From: Gammaproteobacteria bacterium
Lineage (GTDB): Bacteria > Pseudomonadota > Gammaproteobacteria > Pseudomonadales > Azotimanducaceae
Reading direction: 5' to 3'
NCBI GenBank assembly: GCA_027293665.1
Contig: JAPUFN010000110.1
Location: forward strand, 1 to 6,356
DNA length: 6,356 nucleotides
Both the position numbers and the translations under genes were made by a program. Within the stretch, counting starts at the first letter, position 1; each line of letters begins with the position of its first letter. This document shows, piece after piece, positions 1 through 6,356 of the stretch. The notes below the pieces were generated by a model, which was given only the letters and a program-made list of their open reading frames with translations, made no database searches and had not been told where the DNA came from.

Positions 1-1079
1 GCGTACGTCGCCTCGATCACGCCCGGATCATCGTTTATCCAGCCGATGATCCAGCGACCGGCGCCAGCCAGCACGACAAACGCAACGAGCGCCCACAGAT
101 GCGAGAAGCGGTAACCCAGCGCCTGCGCCCGATAGATGCGATCGAATTTACCGGCACCCCAGTTCTGGCCCACAAAAGGGCCGGTGCTCGCGGCGAGTGC
201 CATCAGGATCATGATCGCAAGCGCCTCGATGCGAGACGCCACGCCGAATCCCGCGACCACGATATGACCGTAATCGGCGAGCATCGCAACGATGACGCCC
301 ATGGAGACCGGTCCGATCAGATTGCTCATCATCGCCGGCAGGCCAATGCGCAGAATCTCCCGCCAGGACGCCATGAGTGCTCGCCAGCCGCGATGTTCGA
401 AACTCAGCAGGTGCATCTGCCGCAGGACGTATACCGTGTAGCCAAAGGTGACGATGCGCGAAATGACAAAACCCAGTGCAGCACCTTCGAAGCCAAAACC
501 CTCCCACCACCCGGGAATCCCAAAAATCAGCACGGGCGCCAGGCACACCTGCATGCCCGCACCCACGGCCATGATGGTGCCGGGCAGACGGGCATTGCCA
601 ACCGCCCGCATGATGCTGATTGCCACCATCGGCAACGCGAATGCCGGCAGACCGATGAACCAGATTCGCATGTAGGCGACGGACAGCGGCAGTATGTCCT
701 CAGACGCACCGAGGGTGCGAAACAGTGATTCCACGAAGATGTAGCCCAGCGCCGTCGCGCCAAGCACGATCACCACGACCAGCATCAGTGAATCGCTGGC
801 AAGCCGGCGCACTTGAGTCTCATCACCGGCGCCGACGACGCGCGCGATGATCGAGGCAGCGCCAATGCCAATCCCCATAGGTAAGGTGGATAACGCCATC
901 ACCACCGGAAACGTGAAGCTGACGGCGGCGAGTTCCAGCGTGCCAATCCAACCGACATAAATCGTGTCGATCAACGCCGCCACGATCATCGAGGATATCC
1001 CCAGAAACATGGGAATCGTCAGTTTGAGCAGATGCCGGCTGACCGAGCCTACAGCCAGATCGGCGCCGGCCTTAACCAT
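1..1079 (-). CDS. MATE family efflux transporter (partial, C-terminus beyond left edge)
   Basis: An inner-membrane antiporter of the MATE (multidrug and toxic compound extrusion) family, which exports cationic or amphipathic compounds using an H+ or Na+ gradient. I translated it by hand from the minus strand; 359 codons are visible of a usual 440-460, so roughly the last two transmembrane helices are missing. Helix 1 (about residues 19-41) carries Asp38 in ALIDTIYVGWIG, matching the family's first-helix D..(Y/F)VG..G signature. Several further hydrophobic helices follow. A second, homologous half starts near residue 245 (REILRIGLPAMMSNLIGPVS) and includes GPFVGQNWGAGK near residue 300, the usual site of the Q-N-x-GA motif. 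The start overlaps the end of the patatin gene and has no clear Shine-Dalgarno, which points to translational coupling. The family is certain; subfamily (NorM or DinF type) and substrate cannot be told. Confidence 0.93.
   Translation of the reverse strand, partial: MVKAGADLAVGSVSRHLLKLTIPMFLGISSMIVAALIDTIYVGWIGTLELAAVSFTFPVVMALSTLPMGIGIGAASIIARVVGAGDETQVRRLASDSLMLVVVIVLGATALGYIFVESLFRTLGASEDILPLSVAYMRIWFIGLPAFALPMVAISIMRAVGNARLPGTIMAVGAGMQVCLAPVLIFGIPGWWEGFGFEGAALGFVISRIVTFGYTVYVLRQMHLLSFEHRGWRALMASWREILRIGLPAMMSNLIGPVSMGVIVAMLADYGHIVVAGFGVASRIEALAIMILMALAASTGPFVGQNWGAGKFDRIYRAQALGYRFSHLWALVAFVVLAGAGRWIIGWINDDPGVIEATY
1072..1079 (-). promoter_or_regulatory. 8-base stop/start overlap coupling patatin and MATE genes
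   Basis: On the minus strand the sequence ATGGTTAA holds the MATE start (ATG, 1079-1077) and the patatin stop (TAA, 1074-1072) in different frames. The 20 bases before the ATG contain no AGGA-like ribosome binding site. Terminating ribosomes on the patatin message therefore probably re-initiate on the MATE start, which would keep the two proteins at linked levels. The overlap is seen directly; the coupling is inferred. Confidence 0.7.
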
Positions 1080-3438
1080 CCACGGAATGTGCGGAGTTGG
1101 CACTCAGCAGTTCATCGAGCTTCGCAAGTTCCTCATCGCAGCGATACAGACGCCGCTTTTCGGTCGTGACGATCACCTCGAACAATTCGTGGCGCAACGC
1201 TTCGGCATCTTCGATGCCATCCGGGAAGGCGCTCTGCAACAGATCGACGATTCGATCCGCGCCGTTCAGGCGCCCCCATAGATAGTCGTGCTCACGATAG
1301 CCCCTGTTGAAGAACCCGATAAAACCCATGAGGTCACGGCAGCGCAAACCAGTGAAAGCACTGGCAAGACTATCCGCATCTTCCGGCGATATCCGCTCGA
1401 CGCGAATGGGTGTCAGCGGGTCTGGACCGATATCACTCGTGCCCGGGGTGAAGAGCAAAACGTCATAGAGTGGGAAGCCGACGTAGTCTGAAAGAAACAC
1501 CCGGCGTACGTCCTCGTCAGAGAGATGGGTCGAGAACTCAAAGAAAGCCTGATCGACAGCGCGATCGAAAGCACCCAGCCCGAGTGCGGCCGACAGCGCG
1601 CGCAACAGCTCCCGCGACTGATCCCGGTTCAGCGGCAGCAACTTTGCTGCTGCAGCCAGTTGTCCAAGCAGCGAATCATCCGTCAATAATCGCGCGCGGC
1701 GCATCTCGAAGAGCTGTTCAAGGAACCCGTATGCAACGTGCTTGAATTCATCCAGCGCATCGCGCGATTCTTCATCGAGATCGACGATATCGGCGTGCTG
1801 GTTCAGGCGACGGATCACGAATTGCAGACGACGAATGCGAAAGGTGACATCGAATCGATCCAGAAATCCATCCTGCAGATGATCGCGAGTCCAGTCTTCT
1901 CCGGCGTTCCACCACAGTTCGATCGACCCGCGCATGGCCTCGCGCGTTTCCCGTCGATTCGGATCTGCGGACAGCAGCATCCATTCGTCGACCAGTGCTT
2001 CCGTCAGGCGCCAGACGCGGCGCTGGACATATGCTCGAAAGGCCAGGCCCATGTCATCAACGGCTGCTTCGGCCACACCCACGCGCAGGAACGCAATCAG
2101 ATCGCAGCTCAGTGGCTGTCCAGCTTGCACGCCTTCCAGGCGATCGACGATCTGCTGGATCTGCTCCCGGTTGCCCTCCACGATCCGTCTGTTCACCTGG
2201 ACACGCTTGTCCTGCGCGACGATTTCGTTGAGCTCATCCAGGATCGGTTGATTTCTCGGGATAGTGGAGAGGGCGGCACGAATGGTGCTCAGATAACCCA
2301 GCTCAGCGTCAGCATCGTCGCTCTGTTCGACTCTGGGATCGGGTTCGATATAGACGATGTAGCGATCGACATGACGATCCGCGGAGCGCTGGTTCAACGC
2401 CTGCATAGCGGCGCCAAAGGGCTTGTTATTTACGATCCCGCCGTCGACGAAGTAACGATCCGCCGGATCGAAGAGCTGGCTGGCCGGGGCACCTGAGCGA
2501 ACAAATACATTCTGCGCAAGAAACGCCGCTTCGCCCGGCCACGCCAGGCCCCGCGCCTGCAGTATCTGGCGTAACTCAGCGTGATGAAATGGTGGAAATG
2601 CCCCCGCGAAAGATGATGACGCCCGCGCCGCCCACACGAGTGCCGGCAGGTTGGCATCGCTGAAGCCACCCGGGTCGGACTCGGCGGCACCTGCAACATG
2701 CGTCAGTTGACAGTAAGCCGCATGTTCCCACTCTCGCGCCACGAGCTCTTCGTTGAGCCTGATGGTACCGGGATAGCCACGCAGATCCGTGATACTTGCG
2801 TACATGTCCAGTCGTTGTCCGGGCGGCAAGAGGCAAGATGCGTCGCGCCGGCTGAGGATGATTTTCTGCAGGGCATCGAGAAAGTGCTCGCACAGGCGGA
2901 CGCCTGAAAACGGCGGCTCAAACCACGACGAACGCACCAGGCGCGCAAGCTTTTCACGGGTCTCCGGCAGCGCGCCGATCTCCTCTGGCAGCCAGAACGA
3001 CAAGGTGCGCAGAAATGGGTAGAGGTACCACTTGCTCCAGGCTGAAGACTTTTCTCTGGAGAGATAATCCACATCTGCATCGCTCAACCACATCGACGTC
3101 TGCGCATCGAGCTCACCATCATCCACGATGGCCTTGCCGAGCATTACACCGTTGATCGCACCGGCGGAGGCACCGGCGATCACGTCGATCACGACCCTGA
3201 AGTGGCAGTGTTTGTTGATTCGCTTGAGGAGTTCAAAGTAGACCGCTTCGGTGTCCGCATCACGCTGATCGGGACTCTCGCGATACGGCATAGTTGCGGC
3301 CCGTTCGGCGCCGACTTCGTGGAGGATCTTGGAGGCACGCACGAGCTTGAGGAGTTCCTTGCTCACCCCATGCATATAGAGGGCCAGGGACGCACCACCG
3401 TAGATCACGACAGCCAGCCGCATTTCCTTTTTAAACAT
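1072..3438 (-). CDS. Patatin-like protein with DUF3376-type C-terminal region (TIGR03607-like)
   Basis: A predicted serine lipid acyl hydrolase of 788 residues. The patatin domain spans about residues 6-360. The family's oxyanion strand is seen in YGGASLALYMHG (13-24), the nucleophile Ser91 in GASAG (89-93), and the catalytic Asp332 in VDGGIVNNKPFG; ARASSSFAGAFPP (271-283) is typical of this branch. The long C-terminal half contains FPLYDVLLFTPG (about 655-666) and a segment near 708-729 with YREHDYLWGRLNGADR, which recall the DUF3376 part of the large bacterial patatin-related family. There is no signal peptide or clear transmembrane helix; an aromatic stretch at 137-150 could touch membrane or lipid. 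An in-frame TAG lies four codons before the ATG, so translation cannot begin further upstream. No good ribosome site precedes it, and Met6 is a weaker alternative. It sits 39 bases after the acyl-CoA dehydrogenase. Substrate and physiological role are not known for this family. Confidence 0.92.
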   Translation of the reverse strand: MFKKEMRLAVVIYGGASLALYMHGVSKELLKLVRASKILHEVGAERAATMPYRESPDQRDADTEAVYFELLKRINKHCHFRVVIDVIAGASAGAINGVMLGKAIVDDGELDAQTSMWLSDADVDYLSREKSSAWSKWYLYPFLRTLSFWLPEEIGALPETREKLARLVRSSWFEPPFSGVRLCEHFLDALQKIILSRRDASCLLPPGQRLDMYASITDLRGYPGTIRLNEELVAREWEHAAYCQLTHVAGAAESDPGGFSDANLPALVWAARASSSFAGAFPPFHHAELRQILQARGLAWPGEAAFLAQNVFVRSGAPASQLFDPADRYFVDGGIVNNKPFGAAMQALNQRSADRHVDRYIVYIEPDPRVEQSDDADAELGYLSTIRAALSTIPRNQPILDELNEIVAQDKRVQVNRRIVEGNREQIQQIVDRLEGVQAGQPLSCDLIAFLRVGVAEAAVDDMGLAFRAYVQRRVWRLTEALVDEWMLLSADPNRRETREAMRGSIELWWNAGEDWTRDHLQDGFLDRFDVTFRIRRLQFVIRRLNQHADIVDLDEESRDALDEFKHVAYGFLEQLFEMRRARLLTDDSLLGQLAAAAKLLPLNRDQSRELLRALSAALGLGAFDRAVDQAFFEFSTHLSDEDVRRVFLSDYVGFPLYDVLLFTPGTSDIGPDPLTPIRVERISPEDADSLASAFTGLRCRDLMGFIGFFNRGYREHDYLWGRLNGADRIVDLLQSAFPDGIEDAEALRHELFEVIVTTEKRRLYRCDEELAKLDELLSANSAHSVDG

Positions 3439-3477
3439 GGTGTGACGCTACAGCTGAGGTGCAGAAGATCAGATGCT

Positions 3478-4662
3478 TCAATCGGGTAGTCCCAGAACCC
3501 GTTTCGCGATGATGTTGCGCTGCACCTCGTTGCTCCCGCTGTATATCGAAGCCGCCCGGTAGTAGAGCCAGCGCCGGGTGGTTTCAAGTTCGGCTTCGGA
3601 AAACTGTACCGCGTCCACACCGAAGCCGCGCATGCCGCGCATGCGCGTGACGAGATCATAATAAGTCTGCTGCAACTCTGTGCCATACACTTTGAAAATC
3701 GAGGTCACAGGACCCGGTGTGCCGCCATCGGATTCTTCCACCGCACGCCGTTGCGCAAGGCGAAAGACCTGGTTGTTCATCTCGTAGGCAAGAACTTCAT
3801 TGCGATACGCAGGATCATCGATTCTGCCATCCGTTTCTCCCAGCCAGCGTCTGGCTTCGGCGACCGCGCCGACTCCCGCTTCATCCGCGGCAGCACTGCC
3901 TGCAACAAGAGATTCCATGCCGGAGCGTTCGTGCTGCAACAACCGTTTACCCACCGTCCAGCCCTTGTTCAGCTCGCCGACGAGATCTTCTTTCTTTGCG
4001 ATCGCATCATCGAAAAAGGTTTCGTTGAAGGGAGATTCGCCGCTGATCAAACGAATGGGCTTAACCGTCACCCCAGGCTGATCCATGGGTAACAGCATGA
4101 AGCTGATGCCTTCGTGCTTGGGCACGTCGAAGTTCGTGCGCACCAGAATGAACATCCAATCCGCGTTGTGCGCACCCGAAGTCCAGATCTTCTGGCCGTT
4201 AATCACAAAGTGGTCGCCATTGTCATCGGCCCGGGTCCGCAGGCTGGCAAGGTCGCTACCGGCGCCGGGCTCGCTGTAGCCCTGACACCACTCCACCTGG
4301 GCCTGCGCGATTCGCGGCAAGTGGCGCAGCTTCTGTTCTTCGGTTCCAAGCTCCAGCAGCGTGGGGCCGATCATGCTCGTGCCGAAACCCGAGAGTGGCG
4401 GACGCGCGCGGAGCCGCGCCATCTCTTCGAGCAGGCTAACGTATTCATCTTTACCGAGTCCGCCGCCGCCATACTTCGTCGGCCAGTTTGGCACCGTCCA
4501 ACCCTTCTCGATCATGCGTTCGAGCCACAGCAGCGTGTCTGAATCCTCAATCTGGATTTTACTGCTGCCGTTGGCCACCGGACCCGGACCGCGCGCGCCA
4601 GGCGGGCAGTTCTCTTCCAGCCAGGCTCGGGTTGCCTGGCGAAAGTCTTCCAGTTCGGACAT
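3478..4662 (-). CDS. Acyl-CoA dehydrogenase family protein
   Basis: A 394-residue FAD flavoprotein of the acyl-CoA dehydrogenase family, which makes a 2,3-double bond in acyl-CoA thioesters and passes electrons to ETF. The N-terminal helical domain (about 1-120) is followed by the beta domain with QGYSEPGAGSDLASL (127-141) and FVINGQKIWTSGAHNADW (152-169), the flavin and substrate signatures. The C-terminal helical domain ends with IYSGSNEVQRNIIAKRVLGL (373-392). The medium-chain enzyme's catalytic Glu position is Ser375 here, while Glu245 in HERSG aligns with the catalytic Glu of isovaleryl- and long-chain enzymes. Length is normal for the family. The ATG follows AGAGGGAG at good spacing, and an in-frame TAA five codons upstream rules out a longer form. 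It is the first gene of the minus-strand unit with patatin and MATE genes. The substrate cannot be assigned; several relatives act on branched, steroid-derived or otherwise unusual acyl-CoAs. Confidence 0.95.
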   Translation of the reverse strand: MSELEDFRQATRAWLEENCPPGARGPGPVANGSSKIQIEDSDTLLWLERMIEKGWTVPNWPTKYGGGGLGKDEYVSLLEEMARLRARPPLSGFGTSMIGPTLLELGTEEQKLRHLPRIAQAQVEWCQGYSEPGAGSDLASLRTRADDNGDHFVINGQKIWTSGAHNADWMFILVRTNFDVPKHEGISFMLLPMDQPGVTVKPIRLISGESPFNETFFDDAIAKKEDLVGELNKGWTVGKRLLQHERSGMESLVAGSAAADEAGVGAVAEARRWLGETDGRIDDPAYRNEVLAYEMNNQVFRLAQRRAVEESDGGTPGPVTSIFKVYGTELQQTYYDLVTRMRGMRGFGVDAVQFSEAELETTRRWLYYRAASIYSGSNEVQRNIIAKRVLGLPD

Positions 4663-4666
4663 CGAT

Positions 4667-4674
4667 CTCCCTCT
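4667..4674 (-). promoter_or_regulatory. Ribosome binding site of the acyl-CoA dehydrogenase
   Basis: AGAGGGAG on the minus strand lies four bases before the ATG at 4662, with its GAGG core seven bases away. It is the best ribosome site in the minus-strand unit, fitting a gene that opens an operon, and it supports the chosen start. Confidence 0.75.
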
Positions 4675-4676
4675 TT

Positions 4677-4716
4677 AATTCCCAGTTGCGTGATGCAGCG
4701 CACAAATTCCAGTTGC
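4677..4716. repeat. Pair of direct repeats AATTCC(C)AGTTGC in the divergent intergenic region
   Basis: Two copies of one element occur in the same orientation: AATTCCCAGTTGC at 4677-4689 and AATTCCAGTTGC at 4705-4716, differing by one C and starting 28 bases apart. They occupy much of the 75-base gap between the divergent acyl-CoA dehydrogenase and DUF6316-like genes. The first copy lies directly upstream of the dehydrogenase ribosome site. The spacer holds GTGATGCAGCGCAC, which has weak end symmetry. Paired sites in a shared promoter region suggest a transcription factor operator, but no regulator gene is visible nearby and I do not recognise the motif. No convincing -35/-10 pair could be placed on either strand. 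Confidence 0.5.
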
Positions 4717-4737
4717 AATCAGACGGACAATCTTGCT

Positions 4738-4998
4738 ATGCGTAAGCAGGATACAGACAACAGCACTCATTTTCGCGCAGGCGATCGCGTGTTTTATCAG
4801 AACGGCAAATGGTTTTTTCAGACCCGGGAAGATGACCATGGGCCTTTCCCCTCCCGTGAGACGGCGGAGAAGGAACTCGATCGTTACACCGAAGAGATGA
4901 CCTACTTCGAAGATGTCACGCCAGGTGTCGCCAAGGCTGCGCCTGATGCGGCAGCAGAAGAGATCCCCGAATTTACCCTCGTCGACAAAGACACCTAG
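4738..4998 (+). CDS. Small DUF6316-like protein of unknown function
   Basis: An 86-residue, acidic, soluble protein with no signal peptide or membrane segment. The core, MRKQDTDNSTHFRAGDR, then QNGKWFFQTREDDHGPFPS (21-39) and ETAEKELDRYTEEM (41-54), resembles small gammaproteobacterial proteins that I recall as DUF6316. In these a W(F/Y)F..RE strand is followed by GPF.SR..AE and a short helix. The tail from about 60 on is low-complexity, rich in Ala, Glu and Asp, and probably disordered. The reading frame continues upstream to a GTG at 4690 and ATG at 4693. I chose the ATG at 4738 because the recognisable family sequence begins there; the earlier starts would place one of the intergenic repeats inside the gene. 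No strong ribosome site precedes any of the starts. It is divergent from the acyl-CoA dehydrogenase and convergent with the PLP enzyme gene. The function is unknown, and the family name is from memory. Confidence 0.8.
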   Translation: MRKQDTDNSTHFRAGDRVFYQNGKWFFQTREDDHGPFPSRETAEKELDRYTEEMTYFEDVTPGVAKAAPDAAAEEIPEFTLVDKDT

Positions 4999-5035
4999 CC
5001 AGACCCATTCACTGAGCCCTGTGGGGCGCGTGCAC

Positions 5036-6304
5036 TCAAGCGAGCAGATGCCTGAGCGCGGCAACCCCCGCAATGGCGCGATCGATATGTTCGTCCGTAT
5101 TGTAAATGTGCGGGCACAGACGTAAGCCGCCAGTTGGCGCACCGGCAATACCGTGTTCCCGATACAGCCGATCGAAGAGCTCAGCACGATTTGGCGCCTC
5201 TACCCGGGCCACACAAACTCCGGCACTGAATTGTGCAGCAAGCGGCGTTACGAGCTGCGCACCCGCTTCCAGCAGGCCCTCCTTTAGACGACTGGCGAGT
5301 TGCCTGGCCCGTGCTTGTATGGCCGGCGCCCCGAGCTGAGCGTGCATCTGTGCAGCGACTCCGAGTGCTGCGAGTGCTGCGTCGTCTCTCTGGCCCAGCG
5401 ATTCGAACCTGCGGGCACCCACGCTGTCACCCTTGATGCTTGTTCCCCAACCTGAGGCAACCACGCCTGGCCAGATCCGTGGGATCGCACTCGGGTGCAC
5501 GTACAGCAAGCCGACCTCCTTGGGACCCATGTACCACTTGTGGGCACTGGCTGTGTAGGAGTCCACGCCCAACTCATTGAGATCCTGCGCAATGATCCCC
5601 CAGGTCTGGGCACCATCCACATGCACGTGAATGCCCCGTGCATGGGCAATGGTCACGAGCTCTGCAAGCGGCAGCGCCAGACCAGAGATGTTGGAGACCT
5701 GCGACACGGCCAGCACACGCGTGCGAGCCGTGAACGCATTGCTGAAAGGATCCAGCAACTGCTGAATATCGCTGGGCGCCGCGGGCAGCTGAACCACCTT
5801 GACGGAAAAGTCGAATCTGGCGGCACGCACCTGCCAGGCAACGTAGTTGGTCGGATGATTTTCCGCCCAGAGCACCACTTCGTCGCCGGTCGCGAGGTCG
5901 ATACCATTGTTGATCACGTTGTTGGCTTCGCTGGTATTACGCACCAGCGCTACCGTGTCGGCCGATACACCCAGCAACGCGGCGACTGATCGTCGCGTGG
6001 TCTCCAGCGTCTGTTGGAACTTGTCGCGGTTCTGGAATGAGCAATCCTGGTTGATGTCCTGGGTATAAGTGGCCACCGAGGACGCGACAATCCGCGGCGA
6101 CGGACAGAGGTTCGCTGCGTTCATCGGAATGGTACTTTCACTGAACACGAATGCATCGCGAACCTCGGCAAGGGTACGCGGCAATTGGCCGCGCGCGGCG
6201 GAGCCAACGCCGTCGAGCGAGCCGGACTCGGCGGTTGCAAACGCCGGTGCAAGTGCGGCGCCCGCACCCAACGTGCCGAGAAAGCTGCGTCTGCCGATAG
6301 CCAT
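5036..6304 (-). CDS. Tat-exported class V-fold PLP-dependent aminotransferase-like enzyme (PvdN / isopenicillin N epimerase-like)
   Basis: A 422-residue PLP enzyme of fold type I, aminotransferase class V group, predicted to act in the periplasm. The N-terminus MAIGRRSFLGTLGAGAALAP is a twin-arginine signal: Arg5-Arg6 in RRSFLG, a hydrophobic stretch, and a likely cut after ATA near residue 25. Tat export suits an enzyme that binds its cofactor before translocation. PLP-site features are RNTSEANN (122-129), ENHPTN with His150, HVDGAQTWG with Asp230 for the pyridine nitrogen, and SAHKWYMGPKEVG with Schiff-base Lys256. Near the C-terminus GGLRLCPHIYNTDEHID supplies the substrate-carboxylate Arg395. 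There is no cysteine-desulfurase-type active-site Cys loop. Known relatives include isopenicillin N epimerase and PvdN, the periplasmic enzyme that modifies the pyoverdine side chain. No siderophore gene is seen here, so the reaction is open. The ATG at 6304 is chosen because AGGAAGG precedes it by eight bases; a TTG at 6346 would bury the Tat signal. Confidence 0.93.
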   Translation of the reverse strand: MAIGRRSFLGTLGAGAALAPAFATAESGSLDGVGSAARGQLPRTLAEVRDAFVFSESTIPMNAANLCPSPRIVASSVATYTQDINQDCSFQNRDKFQQTLETTRRSVAALLGVSADTVALVRNTSEANNVINNGIDLATGDEVVLWAENHPTNYVAWQVRAARFDFSVKVVQLPAAPSDIQQLLDPFSNAFTARTRVLAVSQVSNISGLALPLAELVTIAHARGIHVHVDGAQTWGIIAQDLNELGVDSYTASAHKWYMGPKEVGLLYVHPSAIPRIWPGVVASGWGTSIKGDSVGARRFESLGQRDDAALAALGVAAQMHAQLGAPAIQARARQLASRLKEGLLEAGAQLVTPLAAQFSAGVCVARVEAPNRAELFDRLYREHGIAGAPTGGLRLCPHIYNTDEHIDRAIAGVAALRHLLA

Positions 6305-6312
6305 GCGCCTTA

Positions 6313-6319
6313 CCTTCCT
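6313..6319 (-). promoter_or_regulatory. Ribosome binding site of the Tat-exported PLP enzyme
   Basis: AGGAAGG on the minus strand ends eight bases before the ATG at 6304. It fixes the start directly before the twin-arginine signal, in place of the longer frame that opens with TTG at 6346. Confidence 0.7.
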
Positions 6320-6346
6320 ATAGCCGCGTGCTGATTTCGGTGTCAA
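6317..6346 (-). promoter_or_regulatory. Possible sigma-70 promoter upstream of the PLP enzyme
   Basis: On the minus strand a perfect TTGACA (6346-6341) is followed after 18 bases by TATAGG (6322-6317), a four-of-six match to the -10 box. However, the -10 box overlaps the ribosome site, and transcription would start about six bases before the ATG, giving an almost leaderless message. Promoter and ribosome site cannot both work as drawn, so the real promoter may lie beyond the right edge. Confidence 0.22.
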
Positions 6347-6356
6347 TTTCCTCAGG

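Noticed and set aside
99..728. A 209-codon plus-strand open frame opposite the MATE gene
   Set aside because: The composition is odd (very rich in His, Arg, Asp and Gln) and no domain is visible; the minus strand encodes an unmistakable MATE transporter there.
1738..2496. A 252-codon open frame on the plus strand inside the patatin gene
   Set aside because: It is antisense to a gene with clear catalytic motifs, shows no recognisable domain, and long shadow frames are expected in codon-biased GC-rich DNA.
1072..3438. Patatin as a CBASS-type antiphage effector
   Set aside because: No cyclic nucleotide synthase or accessory CBASS gene is in the window, and the length and DUF3376-like C-terminus fit the large patatin-related family better than CapV-type effectors.
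4999..5035. Possible bidirectional terminator between the convergent genes (GCCC-TGTG-GGGC at 5016-5027)
   Set aside because: The perfect stem is only four pairs, its extension is interrupted by an internal loop, and no T-tract follows on either strand.
5362..5379. Tandem 9-base repeat CGAGTGCTG x2
   Set aside because: It is in frame within the PLP enzyme gene, encodes an Ala-Leu-Ala repeat in a helix and is explained by coding sequence.
6305..6346. Longer N-terminus for the PLP enzyme starting with TTG at 6346
   Set aside because: It would add 14 residues ahead of the twin-arginine motif, uses a rare start, and the ATG at 6304 has a well-placed ribosome site.

Overview
The window looks like a stretch of chromosome from a proteobacterium, most likely a gammaproteobacterium. 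The evidence is the moderately GC-rich coding bias, a small DUF6316-like protein and the overall style of the protein families; no rRNA or other marker is present to fix the taxon. Coding density is very high: five protein genes fill the window and the longest non-coding gap is about 75 bases. I see no RNA genes, mobile elements, CRISPR arrays or prophage.

Layout from left to right. A minus-strand unit covers 1-4662 and, in the direction of transcription, runs acyl-CoA dehydrogenase (4662-3478), patatin-like protein with a DUF3376-type C-terminus (3438-1072), then a MATE-family multidrug/toxin exporter (1079 to beyond the left edge, C-terminus missing). The first two are 39 bases apart. The patatin stop and the MATE start overlap by 8 bases (ATGGTTAA), so the three are probably co-transcribed and the last two translationally coupled. 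A 75-base intergenic region (4663-4737) separates this unit from a divergent plus-strand gene for an 86-residue DUF6316-like protein (4738-4998). It holds two near-identical direct copies of AATTCC(C)AGTTGC, a plausible regulator site. Converging on the small gene is a minus-strand gene (6304-5036) for a class V-fold PLP-dependent enzyme with a clear twin-arginine (Tat) signal peptide, resembling PvdN and isopenicillin N epimerase-like proteins.

How the genes may work together is partly inference. An acyl-CoA dehydrogenase next to a patatin-type lipid acyl hydrolase suggests acyl-lipid turnover: the patatin could release acyl chains and the dehydrogenase could oxidise acyl-CoA or an acyl-CoA-like substrate. 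The coupled MATE pump could export a product or a toxic by-product. Nothing in the sequence proves the three share a substrate. The Tat-exported PLP enzyme is a separate transcription unit. The most interesting points are that enzyme found without any visible siderophore genes, the shifted catalytic glutamate in the acyl-CoA dehydrogenase, the patatin-MATE coupling and the repeated element in the divergent promoter region. I did not find a convincing wholly new system here.
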